From DASYTH01 sp035762905 (GTDB lineage Bacteria > Actinomycetota > Actinomycetes > Mycobacteriales > Pseudonocardiaceae), in contig NZ_DASUCC010000157.1 in the NCBI RefSeq assembly GCF_035762905.1, positions 1 to 64,000 of the forward strand: a stretch of DNA of 64,000 nt. Direction: 5' to 3'. How positions within the stretch are numbered: the stretch's first letter is position 1; the number at the start of each line of letters is the position of its first letter. A model generated the notes under the pieces. The model was not told where the DNA came from, searched no databases, and worked only from the letters and a program-made list of their open reading frames with translations. Positions 44,799-53,063 of the stretch are shown piece after piece. Made by a program: the position numbers and the translations under genes.

Positions 44799-46604
44799 CT
44801 AATCCGTCAAGCGGCCCGACGCCCAGGCCCGCCACAGCACCGCGTACCGCCCGCCGGCCGCGACCAACTCGGCGTGCGGGCCGGTCTCCACCACCCGCCC
44901 CGCCTCGAGCACCACCACCCGGTCGGCCGCCGCCGCCTGCGTCAGCCGGTGCGCCACGACCACCCCGGTACGCCCGGCCAGCGCCCGCTCCGCCGCCGCC
45001 TCCAACTCCCGGGCCCCCGCGCTCCCGGCCTCCGCGGTCGCCTCGTCGAGGATCGCCACCGGCGGATCGGCCAGCACCAACCGCGCCAGCGCGAGCTGCT
45101 GCGCCTGCGCCACGGTCAGCCGGTGTCCGCCCGCGCCGACCACGGTCGTCAACCCGTCCGGCAACGCCGTCACCCAGTCCGCGTGGACCCGCTCCAGGGC
45201 CGCGCGCAGCTCCTCGTCGCTCGCCCCCGGCCGCGCCAGCCGAAGGTCCTCGGCCAGCGTGCCGGCGAAGACATGCACCTCCTGGGTGATCAGCACGACG
45301 GTGCGCCTGACCTCGCCGGCGGCCAGCTCGGCGAGATCCACCCCGCCGAGGCTGACCGACCCCCGGGTGGCCCGGTGCACCCCGGCGACGAGCTTGGCCA
45401 CCGTGCTCTTGCCCGCGCCGCTCGCGCCGACCAGCGCCACCCGCTCCCCCGGCGCGATGTCGATGTGCACGCCGTGGAGCACCTCGTGACCCGGCACGTA
45501 CTCGTGCGCCAGGTCGACCACCTTCACCGCGCCGTCCACCGGGGTCGCGGTGCGCTCCGGCGTGGGGGCGGCCGGCAGGTCGACCACGCCGACCAGCCGC
45601 GCCAGGCTCGCCGACGCCGCCTGCGCGTCGTCGACCAGCGCGAGTGCGGTGTTCACCGGGTTGAACAGGCCGTGGAAGTACAACGCCGCCGCGGTCGCCG
45701 CGCCGATCGTCGCCGCGCCGGAGCGCACCAGCAGGAACCCGACCACCAGCACCGCCGCCAGGCCGATCAGTTCGGCCAGGTTGAGCCGCGCGAAGAACCG
45801 GGTCTGCAGCCGGATACCGCGCATGGTCAGCTCGACGGTGTCGGCCGAGCGCGCGGTCACCCGGTCTCGATGCTCGGCGGTCAGCCGTAACGCCCGCACC
45901 GTCGGCGCGCCGCCGATCGTGCCCAACAGCTGATGCTGCAGGTCCCCGGCGGCCACCCGTTGGGTGGCGTACAGCGGTCCGGCCCGCCGCGCGTACCAGT
46001 GCACGGTCCACAGCTGGACCGGCGCCGCCACGAGTGCCGCGACCATGAACCGCCAGTCCAGCACCGCGAGGCCGACCAGGGTCAGCCCGATGATCAGCAC
46101 CGCCCGCACGAACTCCGGCAACGCCTCGCGCACCGCCGTGCCGATCACCGTCACGTCGTTGGTGACCCGCGACGTCAGGTCCCCCGACCCGGCCCGCTCG
46201 ACCTGGTCCAACGGCAACCCCAGCGCCCGCTCCACGAACACCTCGCGCAGCCCGGCCAGGACGCCCTCACCCAGCCGCGCCACCAGCGCCACCCCCAGCG
46301 TGGCCAGGATGCCGTGCGCCAGCGCAACGCCGACCAGCAACAGCACCGGCCCGACCAGCCCACCGGCCTCGCCGCCACCGGCAACCAGGTCGACGATGTG
46401 GCCCAGCACCGGCGCCGCCACCAACCCGGACGCCGTCGCCGCCATCATCGTCGCCACCGCCGCAGCGGTCAGCCCCCGATGCCGCCGCAGCAGCCCGGCG
46501 ACCACGGCCCGGGTCCGCCGCGGTGTCGCGGTAGGCAGCCGACCGTGTTCAATGGTTCGCTCCCGCTCACGGTGTTCCATGGTTCGCTCCCGCTCACGGC
46601 TCAC
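44799..46604 (-). CDS. Heterodimeric ABC exporter subunit B (catalytic Walker sites, degenerate signature)
   Basis: 601 aa. Six-helix exporter domain with Gly-Asp-Leu-Thr-Ser-Arg-Val-Thr-x-Asp, then an ATPase with good Walker A (Gly-Ala-Ser-Gly-Ala-Gly-Lys-Ser-Thr), good Walker B plus catalytic Glu (Ala-Ile-Leu-Asp-Glu-Ala) and switch His. Its signature motif is degenerate: Leu-Thr-Val-Ala-Gln in place of Leu-Ser-Gly-Gly-Gln. It overlaps the upstream partner gene by four bases (ATGA), so the two are made together. The first 18 residues are a nine-residue tandem repeat, so internal Met9 is another possible start. Probably exports the siderophore or, like IrtAB, moves it inward. Confidence 0.88.
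   Translation of the reverse strand: MSRERERTMEHRERERTIEHGRLPTATPRRTRAVVAGLLRRHRGLTAAAVATMMAATASGLVAAPVLGHIVDLVAGGGEAGGLVGPVLLLVGVALAHGILATLGVALVARLGEGVLAGLREVFVERALGLPLDQVERAGSGDLTSRVTNDVTVIGTAVREALPEFVRAVLIIGLTLVGLAVLDWRFMVAALVAAPVQLWTVHWYARRAGPLYATQRVAAGDLQHQLLGTIGGAPTVRALRLTAEHRDRVTARSADTVELTMRGIRLQTRFFARLNLAELIGLAAVLVVGFLLVRSGAATIGAATAAALYFHGLFNPVNTALALVDDAQAASASLARLVGVVDLPAAPTPERTATPVDGAVKVVDLAHEYVPGHEVLHGVHIDIAPGERVALVGASGAGKSTVAKLVAGVHRATRGSVSLGGVDLAELAAGEVRRTVVLITQEVHVFAGTLAEDLRLARPGASDEELRAALERVHADWVTALPDGLTTVVGAGGHRLTVAQAQQLALARLVLADPPVAILDEATAEAGSAGARELEAAAERALAGRTGVVVAHRLTQAAAADRVVVLEAGRVVETGPHAELVAAGGRYAVLWRAWASGRLTD
46545..46598. repeat. Tandem 27-bp duplication at an exporter gene start
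   Basis: Two adjacent 27-base units (46545-46571 and 46572-46598) differ by one base. They encode the repeated peptide Arg-Glu-Arg-Glu-Arg-Thr-Met/Ile-Glu-His at the N terminus of the gene that starts at 46604. A related sequence occurs at 49404. Confidence 0.9.
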
Positions 46605-48277
46605 GAGAGCACCCGCGTCCGGTAGGCGGGGTCGCGGTCGACCAGTTCGGCGTGGGTGCCCTCGGTGCGAACGCGGCCGTCGTCGAGCACCACGACGCGG
46701 TCGCTGACCGCGAGGAGGGCTGGGCTGGTGGTGACCATGATCGTGGTGCGGCCGGCGCGCAGCTCGCGGATGCCCGAGGCGATCTTGGCGTCGGTCACGG
46801 CGTCCACCGCGGTGGTCGGGTCGTGCAGCACCAGCACGGCCGGCTCGGCGGCCAGCGCTCTGGCCAGCGCGACCCGCTGGCGTTGGCCGCCGGACAGCGT
46901 CCGGCCGCCCTCGCCGACGGGGGTGTCCAGGCCGTTCGGCAGCGACTCGACCACCTGGTCCGCACCGCTGGCCGCCATGGCCGCGGCCGGCGATCCGCCG
47001 GGGGCGGCGGCCAGCACGTTGTCCAGCACGGAGCCTTCGAACAGGTCGGCGTCGTGCGCGGCGACCAGGATGGCGCGCCGGGCCTCGGCGGGCGCCACCT
47101 CGGTGAGCGCGACGCCGTCCAACTCGAGCGTGCCCGCCTCGGGGTCAGCGGCCCGGCCGATGCACCGCAGCAGGGCGGCGGCCTCGGCGGGCTCGGCGGC
47201 GACCCCGAGCAGTTCGCCGGGGTGGGCGTCCAGGCTGCAGTCCCGCAGCGCTTCGTAGACCAGCCCGTTTAGCCGCAACGCGCCCCGCGGCGGATCCGGC
47301 AGTGCGGTGTCGCCCTGCGCCAGCAGTGGTGGCGTGGCCAGGATCTCCGCGATCCGCGCCGCCGACGCGCGCGCCGCGGCGAGCTCGGAGCCGACCCAGG
47401 CGAACACGTCCAGTGGCCCGAGCAGGAACTGCGCCAGCCCGACCGCCGCGACCAGTTCACCGATGCTGATCCGCCCCCGGATCGCCAGGTAGCCGCCGAG
47501 CAGCGCGACCAGCGCCAGGAATACTCCGTTCATGATCAGCATGGCACCGCCGTACGCGGCCCGCGCCCAGGCCGCGCGGATGGTCGCGGCGAACGCGTCG
47601 CGGCTCGTGCTCCGGTAGCGGGCCACCGCGGCCGCCTCGGCGCCGATGCCTTTGACCACCCGCAGGCCCGCGACCAGGTCCGCGGCAACGCCGAAGGCAT
47701 GTGCGGCGCGCTCCTGCTCGACGTCGCTTCGGCTCTCCAGCGGCCGGCCGAGCAGGTTCACCAGCCACAGCAGCGGAGGAGCGCCGAGCAGCACCAGCAG
47801 CCCGAGTGGCACCGACATCCACAGCAGCGCGAACCCGCCGACCAGCAGACCGCCGACCGCGGCGAGCCCGAGCGGCAGCGCGAACCCGAGCAGGCCGACC
47901 CGCTTGGCGTCGCTGGTCGCGATGCTCGCCAGCGTGCCGGGCAGCCGGCCGACCTCGGCGCCGCCACGGTGGTCGAGGATCCGCTCGGTGAGCCGGACCC
48001 GCAGGTCGTGGGCGGCCTGCTCGGACGCCCGCTCCCCCGCCCGGGCACCGAACCGGTAGGCGAACGACAGCGCGGCGATGACCCCGGTGAGCACCGCCAG
48101 CCAGGTCAGCAGCGCGCCGGCGCTGCCGGTGGCCACCGCCTCGTTGATGATCACACCGATCACCACCGGCACCATCGCCTCGCCGGCCTGGTGCACGGCG
48201 AACAGCACGGCGGCCGGCAGCAGGTAGCGGCGCTGACCCCAGGTCGCGGTGCGCAGGACGGCGCGTCCCGTCGGCAT
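46601..48277 (-). CDS. Heterodimeric ABC exporter subunit A (degenerate Walker sites, intact signature)
   Basis: 558 aa. Six-helix exporter domain followed by an ATPase domain that has a perfect signature (Leu-Ser-Gly-Gly-Gln-Arg-Gln-Arg). The Walker A loop is lost (Gly-Val-Ala-Ala-Glu-Pro-Ala-Glu) and Walker B lacks the catalytic Glu (Leu-His-Asp-Pro). Pairing it with the downstream subunit gives one complete ATP site, formed by this signature and the partner's Walker motifs, and one dead site. First gene of the minus-strand operon that starts beside the iron boxes at 48307-48347. Confidence 0.88.
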   Translation of the reverse strand: MPTGRAVLRTATWGQRRYLLPAAVLFAVHQAGEAMVPVVIGVIINEAVATGSAGALLTWLAVLTGVIAALSFAYRFGARAGERASEQAAHDLRVRLTERILDHRGGAEVGRLPGTLASIATSDAKRVGLLGFALPLGLAAVGGLLVGGFALLWMSVPLGLLVLLGAPPLLWLVNLLGRPLESRSDVEQERAAHAFGVAADLVAGLRVVKGIGAEAAAVARYRSTSRDAFAATIRAAWARAAYGGAMLIMNGVFLALVALLGGYLAIRGRISIGELVAAVGLAQFLLGPLDVFAWVGSELAAARASAARIAEILATPPLLAQGDTALPDPPRGALRLNGLVYEALRDCSLDAHPGELLGVAAEPAEAAALLRCIGRAADPEAGTLELDGVALTEVAPAEARRAILVAAHDADLFEGSVLDNVLAAAPGGSPAAAMAASGADQVVESLPNGLDTPVGEGGRTLSGGQRQRVALARALAAEPAVLVLHDPTTAVDAVTDAKIASGIRELRAGRTTIMVTTSPALLAVSDRVVVLDDGRVRTEGTHAELVDRDPAYRTRVLS

Positions 48278-48306
48278 GGCTCGGCACCTCCGGACCGGCG
48301 ACTTTA

Positions 48307-48347
48307 TTAGGATTGCCTCAGCTTACTGTTAGCCTTGCCTAACCTAC
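48307..48347. promoter_or_regulatory. Two IdeR/DmdR iron boxes between exporter and importer operons
   Basis: Bases 48329-48347 match the consensus at 15 of 19 positions and 48307-48325 at 14 of 19. They lie in the 98-base gap between divergent operons (ABC exporter pair to the left, FecCDE-type importer to the right), so iron would control both. Confidence 0.7.
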
Positions 48348-48375
48348 CTACCGGAGATCAAGAAGAGGTCGACGC

Positions 48376-49407
48376 GTGGCAACCGACACCCGACCGGCAG
48401 CGGTGCGGTCGCGGTCGGCCCTGGCCCGCGGCGTCGGCCTGCTCGTCGCGCTCGGCGTTCTGGCGGTCGTGGCGCTGGCCAGCGTCGCGGTCGGCACCAA
48501 GGGCATGTCGCTCGCCTCGGTGTGGGAGGCGCTATGGACCAACGACGGGTCCAGCAACGCGATCATCATTCATGACCTGCGGATCCCCAGGACGCTGCTC
48601 GGCATCCTGGTCGGTGCCGCGCTCGGGGCCGCGGGCGCGCTCATGCAGGCGCTGACCAGGAACCCGCTCGCCGACCCCGGCCTGCTCGGGGTGAGCCAGG
48701 GTGCGGCGGCCGCGGTGGTGATCGGTATCGCCTACGGCGGGATCACCTCGATGGGCGGCTACATCTGGCTCGCCTTCCTCGGCGCGGGCGTGGCCTCGGT
48801 CGTCGTCTACGCGCTCGGTTCGACCGGGGCGGCGGCGAGCCCCGAGCGCCTGGTGCTGGCCGGCGCCGCGATCAGCTTCTCGCTCAGCGCGATGATCTAC
48901 GTCGTGCTCAACCTCGACCCGAGGGCGTTCGACGAGTTCCGGTTCTGGGAGGTCGGTTCGCTGGCCGGGCGCAAGGCCCCGGTCGTCGAGCAGGTGGCCT
49001 CGTTCATCCTGGCCGGCCTGGTGGTGACGGTGCTGCTGGCCCGCCCGCTCAACGCACTTGCGCTCGGCGAGGAGACCGGGCGGGCGCTCGGCGCGGGCGT
49101 CGGCCGCACCCGGGCCGCCGGGATTCTGGCCGTCACCGTGCTCTGCGGCGCCGCGACCGCGGGCGCCGGCCCGATCGCGTTCGTCGGCCTGACGGTGCCG
49201 CACGTGGCCAGGATGATCACCGGACCGGACCACCGCTGGGTGCTGCCGTACGCCATGGTGCTGGCCGCGATTCTGTTGCTCGGCGCGGACATCGTCGGCC
49301 GGGTCGTGGTGGCCCCTGCGGAGTTGCAGGCGGGGATCGTCACCGCGTTCCTCGGCGCTCCGTTCTTCATCGCGCTGTGCCGGCGTCGGCGGATCGCCGC
49401 GCCATGA
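48376..49407 (+). CDS. Ferric-siderophore ABC importer permease 1 (FecCD family)
   Basis: 343 aa from GTG 48376, with AGAAGAGG upstream. About nine membrane helices. Family motifs: Arg-Ile-Pro-Arg-Thr-Leu near 69, Gly-Ala-Ala-Leu-Gly-x-x-Gly-x-x-Met-Gln-x-x-Thr-Arg-Asn-Pro-Leu-Ala-Asp-Pro near 82-105, and Gly-Pro-Ile-Ala-Phe-Val-Gly-Leu-x-x-Pro-His near 260, the ATPase-contact loop. It pairs with the permease at 49490 and the ATPase at 50545 to import the iron-loaded siderophore. Confidence 0.93.
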   Translation: MATDTRPAAVRSRSALARGVGLLVALGVLAVVALASVAVGTKGMSLASVWEALWTNDGSSNAIIIHDLRIPRTLLGILVGAALGAAGALMQALTRNPLADPGLLGVSQGAAAAVVIGIAYGGITSMGGYIWLAFLGAGVASVVVYALGSTGAAASPERLVLAGAAISFSLSAMIYVVLNLDPRAFDEFRFWEVGSLAGRKAPVVEQVASFILAGLVVTVLLARPLNALALGEETGRALGAGVGRTRAAGILAVTVLCGAATAGAGPIAFVGLTVPHVARMITGPDHRWVLPYAMVLAAILLLGADIVGRVVVAPAELQAGIVTAFLGAPFFIALCRRRRIAAP

Positions 49408-49493
49408 GCGAGCGAGCCATTGAGCACGGTTCCGGCGCCGAGCTTGCGAGCCGTCGGATCGGACATCGCCGAGCTTGCGAGGCGATGTCATGA
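49404..49493 (+). CDS. 29-residue bridging ORF between the two permease genes
   Basis: ATG 49404 overlaps the stop of the first permease and TGA 49491-49493 overlaps the start of the second (ATGA at both ends), so a ribosome could pass through all three frames. The peptide begins Met-Ser-Glu-Arg-Ala-Ile-Glu-His-Gly, close to the repeated start of the exporter gene at 46604 (Arg-Glu-Arg-Thr-Ile-Glu-His-Gly). It probably serves translational coupling; a protein function is unproven. A TTG start of the second permease at 49475 would be an alternative explanation of the gap. Confidence 0.35.
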   Translation: MSERAIEHGSGAELASRRIGHRRACEAMS

Positions 49494-50545
49494 CCAGCAC
49501 CATCGAGCGACCCGGCCTGGTCATCCGCACGCCGCGCGGCGGGTTGTCGGTGCGGCTGCGGCCGCGCTCGGTGCTCGTGGCCGCGGTGCTGCTCCTGGCG
49601 ATCCTGGCCGTCGGCGTCGCCGCGTTGACCATCGGCGACTTCCCGATGCCGGCCGCCGACGTGTTCCGCACGCTGTTCGGCGAAGGCCGGCCGGGCGACG
49701 ACTTCATCGTCAACGAGCTTCGCCTGCCCCGGCTGTTGACCGGCCTGCTGGTCGGCGCGGCACTGGGGATCAGCGGGTCGCTCTTCCAGAGCCTGACCAG
49801 AAACCCGCTCGGCAGCCCGGACCTGGTCGGGCTCACGGTCGGCGCGGCGAGCGGTGCGCTGATCATGATCCTGGTCTTCGACGGCGACGCCTACCAGGTC
49901 GCGGCCGGCGCGATCATCGGCTGCCTGATCACCTCGGTGGTGATCTACCTGCTCGCCTACCGCAACGGCGTGCAGGGCTTCCGGTTGATCCTGATCGGCA
50001 TCGGGATCAGCGCGATGCTCGAGGCGGTCAACTCCTACCTGATCATCCATTCGACCCTGCAGCAGGCGCGCACGGCGCAGGTGTGGCTGATCGGCTCGCT
50101 GAACGCGCGCGGCTGGGACGCCGTCGCGCCGGTCGCCGTCGCGCTGGCCGTGCTGGTGCCGCTGGTGCTCCGCTACGCGCGCCGGTTGCCGATGATGGAA
50201 CTCGGCGACGACGCCGCAACGGCCGTCGGGGTTCCGGTCGAGCGCACCCGGCTGGTGCTGATCCTGATCAGCGTCGCGCTCTGCGCGGTGGCGACCGCCG
50301 CCGCCGGTCCGGTGGTGTTCGTCGCGCTGGCCGCGCCACAACTCGCCGCCCGCCTGGTCGGTGGCGGCCGGCCGAGCCCGATCGTCGCCGGGCTGATGGG
50401 GGCGCTGCTGCTGGCGGTGAGCGATCTCGCCGCGCAGCGGGTGTTCGCTCCGGTCCAGCTGCCGGTCGGGGTGGCGACCAGCGCGATCGGCGGGGTCTAC
50501 CTCGCCTGGCTGATCGGACGCGAGTGGCGGAGAGGCAGAGGCTGA
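49490..50545 (+). CDS. Ferric-siderophore ABC importer permease 2 (FecCD family)
   Basis: 351 aa from ATG 49490. Family motifs as in its neighbour: Arg-Leu-Pro-Arg-Leu-Leu, Gly-Ala-Ala-Leu-Gly-Ile-Ser-Gly-x-x-Phe-Gln-x-x-Thr-Arg-Asn-Pro-Leu-Gly-x-Pro, and Gly-Pro-Val-Val-Phe-Val-Ala-Leu-x-x-Pro-Gln. About nine membrane helices. It forms the membrane channel with the first permease. The stop overlaps the ATPase start by one base (TGATG). Confidence 0.93.
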   Translation: MTSTIERPGLVIRTPRGGLSVRLRPRSVLVAAVLLLAILAVGVAALTIGDFPMPAADVFRTLFGEGRPGDDFIVNELRLPRLLTGLLVGAALGISGSLFQSLTRNPLGSPDLVGLTVGAASGALIMILVFDGDAYQVAAGAIIGCLITSVVIYLLAYRNGVQGFRLILIGIGISAMLEAVNSYLIIHSTLQQARTAQVWLIGSLNARGWDAVAPVAVALAVLVPLVLRYARRLPMMELGDDAATAVGVPVERTRLVLILISVALCAVATAAAGPVVFVALAAPQLAARLVGGGRPSPIVAGLMGALLLAVSDLAAQRVFAPVQLPVGVATSAIGGVYLAWLIGREWRRGRG

Positions 50546-51378
50546 TGGACGAGCCGTTGCGGGCCGAGAACGTGACGTTGAGCTACGACGCGCGGGTGGT
50601 GGCGCGCGAGCTGAACGTGCGCATCCCACCGGGCGAGTTCACGGTGGTCGTCGGCCCCAACGCGTGCGGCAAGTCCACCCTGCTCCGCGCGCTCGCCAGG
50701 ATCCTGCGTCCCCGGGAGGGAGCCGTGTACCTCGACGGCGCGCTGATCTCCGCCTACTCCTCGAAGGAGGTGGCCAGGCGCCTTGGCCTGCTGCCGCAGA
50801 GCGCGATCGCGCCGAGCGGCATGACCGTCGCCGACCTGGTCTCCCGCGGCCGCTACCCGCACCAGCGGCTGCTGCGCCAGTGGTCGCACGACGACGAGGC
50901 CGCGGTCGCCGAGGCGATGGTGCTGACCGGGGTCGCGGACCTGTCCGGCCGGCTGGTCGACGAGCTCTCCGGCGGTCAACGCCAACGCGTGTGGCTGGCC
51001 CTCGTGCTCGCTCAGCAGACTCCGATCCTGCTGCTCGACGAGCCGACCACGTTCCTCGACATCGCCCACCAGGTGGAGGTGCTCGACCTCTGCGCCGACC
51101 TGCACGAGCAGCAGGGCCGCACGCTGGTCGCCGTGCTGCACGACCTCAACCACGCCTGCCGCTACGGCACCCACCTCATCGCCATGCGCGCGGGCGCGAT
51201 CGTCGCCGAGGGCCATCCGGCCGACATCGTCACCCCGGAGCTGGTGAAGGACGTCTTCGGCCTGCCCTGCCGGGTCATCATCGACCCCGAGGCGGGAACC
51301 CCGCTCGTGATCCCCGCGGTCACCCGCTCGCGCACGCGGTCCGCTGCGGTCGTGAAGTCCGCTGAGAATCAGCTGTGA
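50545..51378 (+). CDS. Ferric-siderophore ABC importer ATP-binding protein (FecE/FepC type)
   Basis: 277 aa. Walker A Gly-Pro-Asn-Ala-Cys-Gly-Lys-Ser-Thr (about 38-46), Q loop, signature Leu-Ser-Gly-Gly-Gln-Arg-Gln-Arg, Walker B Leu-Leu-Leu-Asp-Glu-Pro-Thr-Thr-Phe-Leu-Asp and switch His (Leu-His-Asp-Leu-Asn). The Gly-Arg-Tyr-Pro-His segment after the Q loop is typical of iron-siderophore ATPases. Last gene of the importer operon. Confidence 0.94.
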   Translation: MDEPLRAENVTLSYDARVVARELNVRIPPGEFTVVVGPNACGKSTLLRALARILRPREGAVYLDGALISAYSSKEVARRLGLLPQSAIAPSGMTVADLVSRGRYPHQRLLRQWSHDDEAAVAEAMVLTGVADLSGRLVDELSGGQRQRVWLALVLAQQTPILLLDEPTTFLDIAHQVEVLDLCADLHEQQGRTLVAVLHDLNHACRYGTHLIAMRAGAIVAEGHPADIVTPELVKDVFGLPCRVIIDPEAGTPLVIPAVTRSRTRSAAVVKSAENQL

Positions 51379-51460
51379 GTATTCGGAATCCGCCATCACC
51401 GTGAGCTGCTCGGGTGTTGGTACGAGTGTGACCAGACCACTCATACAGCACCCATCGACC

Positions 51461-51934
51461 ATGAACCTGCCGACACTTCCGGAGGGCTGGCCGATCGGGT
51501 CGTACGACACCTACAAGGAGGCTCAGCGGGCCGTCGACCATCTCGCTGACGAGGAGTTCCCCGTTCAGGGTGTCACGATCGTCGGCGTCGAGCCCATGGT
51601 CGTCGAACGAGTGGCCGGCCGGCTCACCTGGAAGCGGGTGCTTGGCGCGGGAGCGGCCTCCGGAGCATGGCTCGGCCTGTTCGTCGGCTTGCTGTTGAGC
51701 CTGTTCACGGCCGGTGCCGGCCCGCTACCGATTCTGATCGGCCTGGTCGGCGGAGTGGGATTCGGCCTCGCCTCCGCCGGGTTCAGGTACGCCGCGACCA
51801 ACGGGCAGCGCGACTTCTTCTCGCACAGCCAGCTCGTCGCCCGCCGGTATGACGTGCTGTGTCAGCCGCGCACCGCCGAACGTGGCCGGAATCTGCTTGC
51901 GGCACTGTCGATGAAGGCCCCGGCGACCGCCTGA
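51461..51934 (+). CDS. General stress protein 17M/YflT-like membrane protein
   Basis: 157 aa from ATG 51461; an upstream ATG at 51401 adds 20 residues with no family resemblance. The N-terminal part has the YflT-type pattern (Ile-Gly-Ser-Tyr-Asp-Thr-Tyr-x-Glu-Ala-Gln-x-Ala-Val-Asp-x-Leu near 11-28). Two glycine-rich membrane helices follow (about 67-115), and the C-terminal part ends Arg-Tyr-Asp-Val-Leu-Cys. Members are induced by general stress; the biochemical role is unknown. It opens the stress island. Confidence 0.75.
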   Translation: MNLPTLPEGWPIGSYDTYKEAQRAVDHLADEEFPVQGVTIVGVEPMVVERVAGRLTWKRVLGAGAASGAWLGLFVGLLLSLFTAGAGPLPILIGLVGGVGFGLASAGFRYAATNGQRDFFSHSQLVARRYDVLCQPRTAERGRNLLAALSMKAPATA

Positions 51935-51938
51935 ACCC

Positions 51939-52328
51939 CTATGGCGTGGGCCGCCGAGCGTGACCGCCGCGATGTTCGGTGCGCGTCTTGGCGTCGTCGA
52001 TCTGACGGATCAGGTCGTCGCGGACCTCGCCGACGGCTACCGACACGTCCCCGGCCGACGACGTGGACACCAGATGCAGCCGGGGATTCCGGCTGATCCA
52101 GCACTCCAGCGTGATCCGTTGACCGGCACCGTGACGTTCCTTGATGCTGATCTCCAACTCGACCTGGGTGTCCGGGAAGGACCGCAGTCTCGACCCCAGT
52201 GCCGCCAGACGGTGGACGACCCAGTCACGTTCGGACGATTGGAATCCGGTGGCGAGGTTGAGTCGCTGGGCGATCACGGTCGGGTCCTGCGCAGGGCCGT
52301 CGGGTGCGGCGCTTGGTGGGTTGGTCAC
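51939..52328 (-). CDS. HPF/RaiA-like ribosome-associated protein
   Basis: 129 aa from GTG 52328, overlapping the stop of the DUF5994 gene (GTGA). The core (about 20-105) fits the short hibernation-factor fold: a Phe-Gln-Ser-Ser-Glu-Arg-Asp-Trp-Val helix, Leu-Arg-Ser-Phe-Pro-Asp-Thr-Gln-Val-Glu-Leu-Glu-Ile-Ser strands, and a Val-Arg-Asp-Asp-Leu-Ile-Arg-Gln-Ile-Asp-Asp-Ala helix. Such proteins bind idle ribosomes or have derived roles; similarity is moderate, so the role is inferred. Last gene of a four-gene stress operon. Confidence 0.65.
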   Translation of the reverse strand: MTNPPSAAPDGPAQDPTVIAQRLNLATGFQSSERDWVVHRLAALGSRLRSFPDTQVELEISIKERHGAGQRITLECWISRNPRLHLVSTSSAGDVSVAVGEVRDDLIRQIDDAKTRTEHRGGHARRPTP

Positions 52329-52894
52329 GTGCGGCTCCGCTCGACCAGCTCTGGCTGCCTGGTCATTCTCCCTTGCCCCGGTTCCGATTCCACGACCTCG
52401 GGCCGGGCCAGGGTGCGTCTGTCGAGCCGGATACCGTTGCTCACCAGGATTTCCTCGACGCTGGCCACGGTGTCCGGTCCGGCCGCCGACCTCAGCACGG
52501 CCCGCGCGAGGCCGCCGGGCGTGTCCGGCGGCACCACCAGCAGCATCATCTGGCGCCGGTTCGACCCGGTCACCACGACCGTGTTCGCATCGAGCATGGG
52601 AAACCCGACCACCGTGACCGACCAGCCCTCCACGGTCAGCTCGCGCCTGGTCTTGTCCCAGTCGTCGACGTGATAGGACACCCGGCGGACCGGGCCCACC
52701 CATGAGCTCATCGCCAGCACGAGCCCGGGGAATTCCCTGGCTGGATCGTGGGATCGCGGCCACCAGGCTCCGTCCACATGGCCGCGGGTGGCCGTGTGCG
52801 GCTTCATCCGTAACCGCACCCCGCCGCGCACCGGCGCCGGTGCGCCGGCGCCGGTGTCCGGGTTCGAGGTCGGCCACGCCTCGTGCCCGGTCAA
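52325..52894 (-). CDS. DUF5994 family protein
   Basis: 189 aa from TTG 52894, which overlaps the previous gene's stop by four bases (TTGA). The family pattern is clear: Gly-His-Val-Asp-Gly-Ala-Trp-Trp-Pro-Arg-Ser near 38-48, Arg-Val-Ser-Tyr-His-x-Asp-Asp-Trp near 70-78, Thr-Val-Val-Val-Thr-Gly near 104, and Leu-Leu-Val-Val-Pro-Pro-Asp-Thr near 118-125. Function is not known; the family is common in actinobacterial stress operons. The N-terminal 30 residues are low complexity and the true start may be a little further in. Confidence 0.78.
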   Translation of the reverse strand: MTGHEAWPTSNPDTGAGAPAPVRGGVRLRMKPHTATRGHVDGAWWPRSHDPAREFPGLVLAMSSWVGPVRRVSYHVDDWDKTRRELTVEGWSVTVVGFPMLDANTVVVTGSNRRQMMLLVVPPDTPGGLARAVLRSAAGPDTVASVEEILVSNGIRLDRRTLARPEVVESEPGQGRMTRQPELVERSRT

Positions 52895-53049
52895 CGCGAC
52901 TTCTCGGGGATGTGGTCCAAGGCGTGCAGCACGTGCACCGCAAGGTCGAACGAGAGCTTGTCGTCGAGTGCGGAGTTGTCCTGCAGCGCTTTCTGGACCA
53001 TCTTGACCCTCAGGTCGTACAGGGAGACGTAGGTGCCGTTGTGCGTCAT
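52891..53049 (-). CDS. DUF6307 family small protein
   Basis: 52 aa from ATG 53049 (GAGG upstream). Nearly the entire sequence is the family motif: Tyr-Val-Ser-Leu-Tyr-Asp-Leu-Arg-Val, Ala-Leu-Gln-Asp-Asn-Ser-Ala-Leu-Asp-Asp, and Leu-Ala-Val-His-Val-Leu-His-Ala-Leu-Asp-His-Ile-Pro-Glu-Lys. All helical, no known activity. It lies 14 bases after the RGCVC gene and overlaps the DUF5994 gene, forming one operon. Confidence 0.82.
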   Translation of the reverse strand: MTHNGTYVSLYDLRVKMVQKALQDNSALDDKLSFDLAVHVLHALDHIPEKSR

Positions 53050-53063
53050 CGTGTCCTCATTCC

